Below, piece by piece: positions 63,601 through 64,000 of a stretch of 64,000 bases of DNA. Every line of letters begins with the position of its first letter. The first letter of the stretch is position 1. A model generated the notes under the pieces. The model had not been told where the DNA came from. It saw only the letters and a program-made list of their open reading frames with translations, and did no database searches. Made by a program: the position numbers and the translations under genes. This DNA is from Bacteroidetes bacterium UBA1312 (lineage in GTDB: Bacteria; Bacteroidota; Bacteroidia; Chitinophagales; Chitinophagaceae). Where the stretch lies: NCBI GenBank assembly GCA_002307135.1, contig DBTQ01000012.1, positions 1 through 64,000 of the forward strand. The letters run 5' to 3'.

Positions 63601-64000
63601 TCAGCACCTTTCAAAATGACAGTAATGCCGCCGCCACCTGCATTTATTACTTATTATGATTCTTTGACATTTTGCCAAACCAGCGCTGTTGCATTACATG
63701 CCAATTCCGGCAGAGGTTATATTTATCAGTGGTATAAAAATGGTATTGCAATACCTGGAGAAACAAATGATATTTATGTAGCATCAACAACAGGAACTTA
63801 TAGCGTTCAAGTAAATACCGCTCTTGGTTGTCCAACTATGTCAACAACGCTAAAAGTGAAAGTTTATCCTTTACCTACACCAACAATATTCTTAATTGCA
63901 CCACGTGTATTGAGTACACAGAACTACTATTTATACCAATGGTATAAAAATAACGTGTTAATTCCGGATGTTCCCGGAGCATCATCAACAGGTCGGAATT
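60643..64000 (+). CDS. Second giant surface protein, 3' end beyond the window
   Basis: The frame from ATG 60643 stays open to base 64000 without a stop (1119 full codons visible), so the gene is real and 3'-truncated by the window. Signal peptide 1-21 (MKKIFTLSLVAILFWGTKAIA). Residues about 45-900 are rich in Asn, Thr and Ser with short strands (VTIQGINLKD, GIYIGNC, NIYNNMISDI, NVYYNTVNM), the pattern of a right-handed parallel beta-helix. From about 910 Ig-like domains follow, each with YQWYKxxxxIPGxT and a paired Cys. A T9SS sorting domain is expected past the window end. Same secretion class as the preceding giant gene but a different fold. Confidence 0.9.
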   Translation, partial: MKKIFTLSLVAILFWGTKAIAQVPLLGSYNIPGPKFPNLKVFLDTLNYNGVSGPVTANLKQNEIAPSGGYILGSATLNVGAKATSLTSQLTITSVAGFPHTLTANAGTGGTDAIFTIQGTDFVTIQGINLKDTSTNTTSTSMMERGYSIVKFSTPTGNKDGVKSLSIKGCTVTLNNTNTTAATGVAPFGAAGIYIGNCLYGATTALSSSAYDTFSHDGIYLNLDTIQNVNQGVFAYGINIAIDGINNNDRGITLQTNLIQNFTHNGVALQFFNNDQVLSNIINNTLGGGTAPITNNLFGVIYNNGTATNNTNWTCSNNNINLTINSTSTSPYIATAISTQVYGTGTTTISGDTIQMTSSGTSAQLNGIFNQNNLGTLAITGNVIKNFTTQTTNTQAVLGIFAGGYSTYLTIGTSTIASYPTTCTVSGNLIDNFNVSSGTASNTSVVMGCLDDNLTTNPSNFTNNTVSNIVINANSNRFSGYGGIWNYGAVSLPSVYLRTATVTGNTFKNISTIGTNDTTPVYIVQPKGTYPSSVTLICSSNYITNVSTNGNIIGFALDGGLTATLDKDTVTNLRSNNQTLLTPFVMGMSSGLFPSNTTTVYNYTTVNLTNSSFAALKDTDVVSPFGAIVAAAFFAPGSSITMATSNVYNNTFRDISTNDTTGLAYGIRYNGGTATSNIYNNMISDIIAAADTLLYNSSFGIDLNNSGTNNVYYNTVNMVTSATTAIAGYGSTGLRYNSGTTNTIQNNILRVNVTAGTLNNAAAIRAIAGTPLSAPSIAGFTASNNIYYTPIGPRNFLYVEGTTTASLANGYNFSGLTPNITQNIVNDTFFNSTCNRSSYHKFMNGVVASRESGTFSENNLTGASGIYTPTGISYAESGGTAVSVITDMSATSRGSSPDMGALQFAGTVRPTPSVIVVSSTGLDTACTGNLPKLSASIPAFFNHVSYQWYKDTSKIPGATTTTTFVSTISASYTMQVYDSLTGCTYSSAPFKMTVMPPPPAFITYYDSLTFCQTSAVALHANSGRGYIYQWYKNGIAIPGETNDIYVASTTGTYSVQVNTALGCPTMSTTLKVKVYPLPTPTIFLIAPRVLSTQNYYLYQWYKNNVLIPDVPGASSTGRN

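Overview
The window looks like chromosomal DNA from a Bacteroidota bacterium, most probably a Chitinophagales/Chitinophagaceae relative. Reasons: a gliding-motility gldC, many secreted proteins with a type IX secretion (T9SS) type A C-terminal sorting domain, a sensor kinase of the beta-propeller/LytS type paired with a LytTR regulator, almost no Shine-Dalgarno sequences, and many promoters of the Bacteroidota form TAnnTTTG (with TTG about 19-20 bp upstream in the best cases).

Layout. 1-800: the 3' part of a coiled-coil protein gene that ends in a 90-bp symmetric palindrome resembling abutted insertion-sequence ends. 1.1-4.8 kb: two-component system (sensor + LytTR regulator). 4.8-7.5 kb: TPR protein and OmpA-like lipoprotein, opposite strand. 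7.7-9.9 kb: feoB. 10.0-25.0 kb: a complete nuoABCDEFGHIJKLMN operon for respiratory complex I, with three unrelated small genes (AlkD-like, VOC/PhnB-like, SRPBCC) between nuoE and nuoF, a short NuoG, and a likely internal promoter before nuoH. 25.1-28.0 kb: flavodoxin-reductase-like protein, fabG and fabH. 28.1-30.1 kb: blaR1/blaI-type regulatory pair and tRNA-Arg(CCT). 30.2-33.5 kb, minus strand: pabA/trpG, cvpA, yqeY, gldC, an rluA-family gene and a nadR-like kinase. 33.6-38.5 kb: two paralogous seven-repeat propeller proteins secreted by T9SS; a 126-bp repeat carrying the 5' end of moxR flanks the second one, followed by intact moxR. 38.7-45.7 kb: RNA methyltransferase, DUF2971 protein, aminotransferase, heme A synthase, two thioredoxin-fold proteins and a cystathionine gamma-synthase/lyase. 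45.8-51.1 kb: two copies of a two-gene surface module (small T9SS protein then large fibre-like protein) separated by mtfA. 51.2-53.8 kb: gltX, purS, rsmI. 54.1-64.0 kb: two giant surface protein genes; the first (2127 aa) has five 270-residue repeats, and the second starts at 60643 and runs off the window end without a stop.

Together the window mixes core energy metabolism (complex I, heme A synthesis for terminal oxidase, iron uptake) and fatty-acid/translation housekeeping with an accessory layer of exported T9SS cargo. No CRISPR array, prophage, integrase or intact transposase was seen. Several genes have a TTG inside the TAnnTTTG promoter element in frame with the gene, which creates false upstream starts; I chose the downstream ATG in those cases. 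I found no convincing evidence for a wholly new enzymatic system; the best candidates for something undescribed are the duplicated surface modules, the moxR-repeat arrangement and the palindrome at 700-795.
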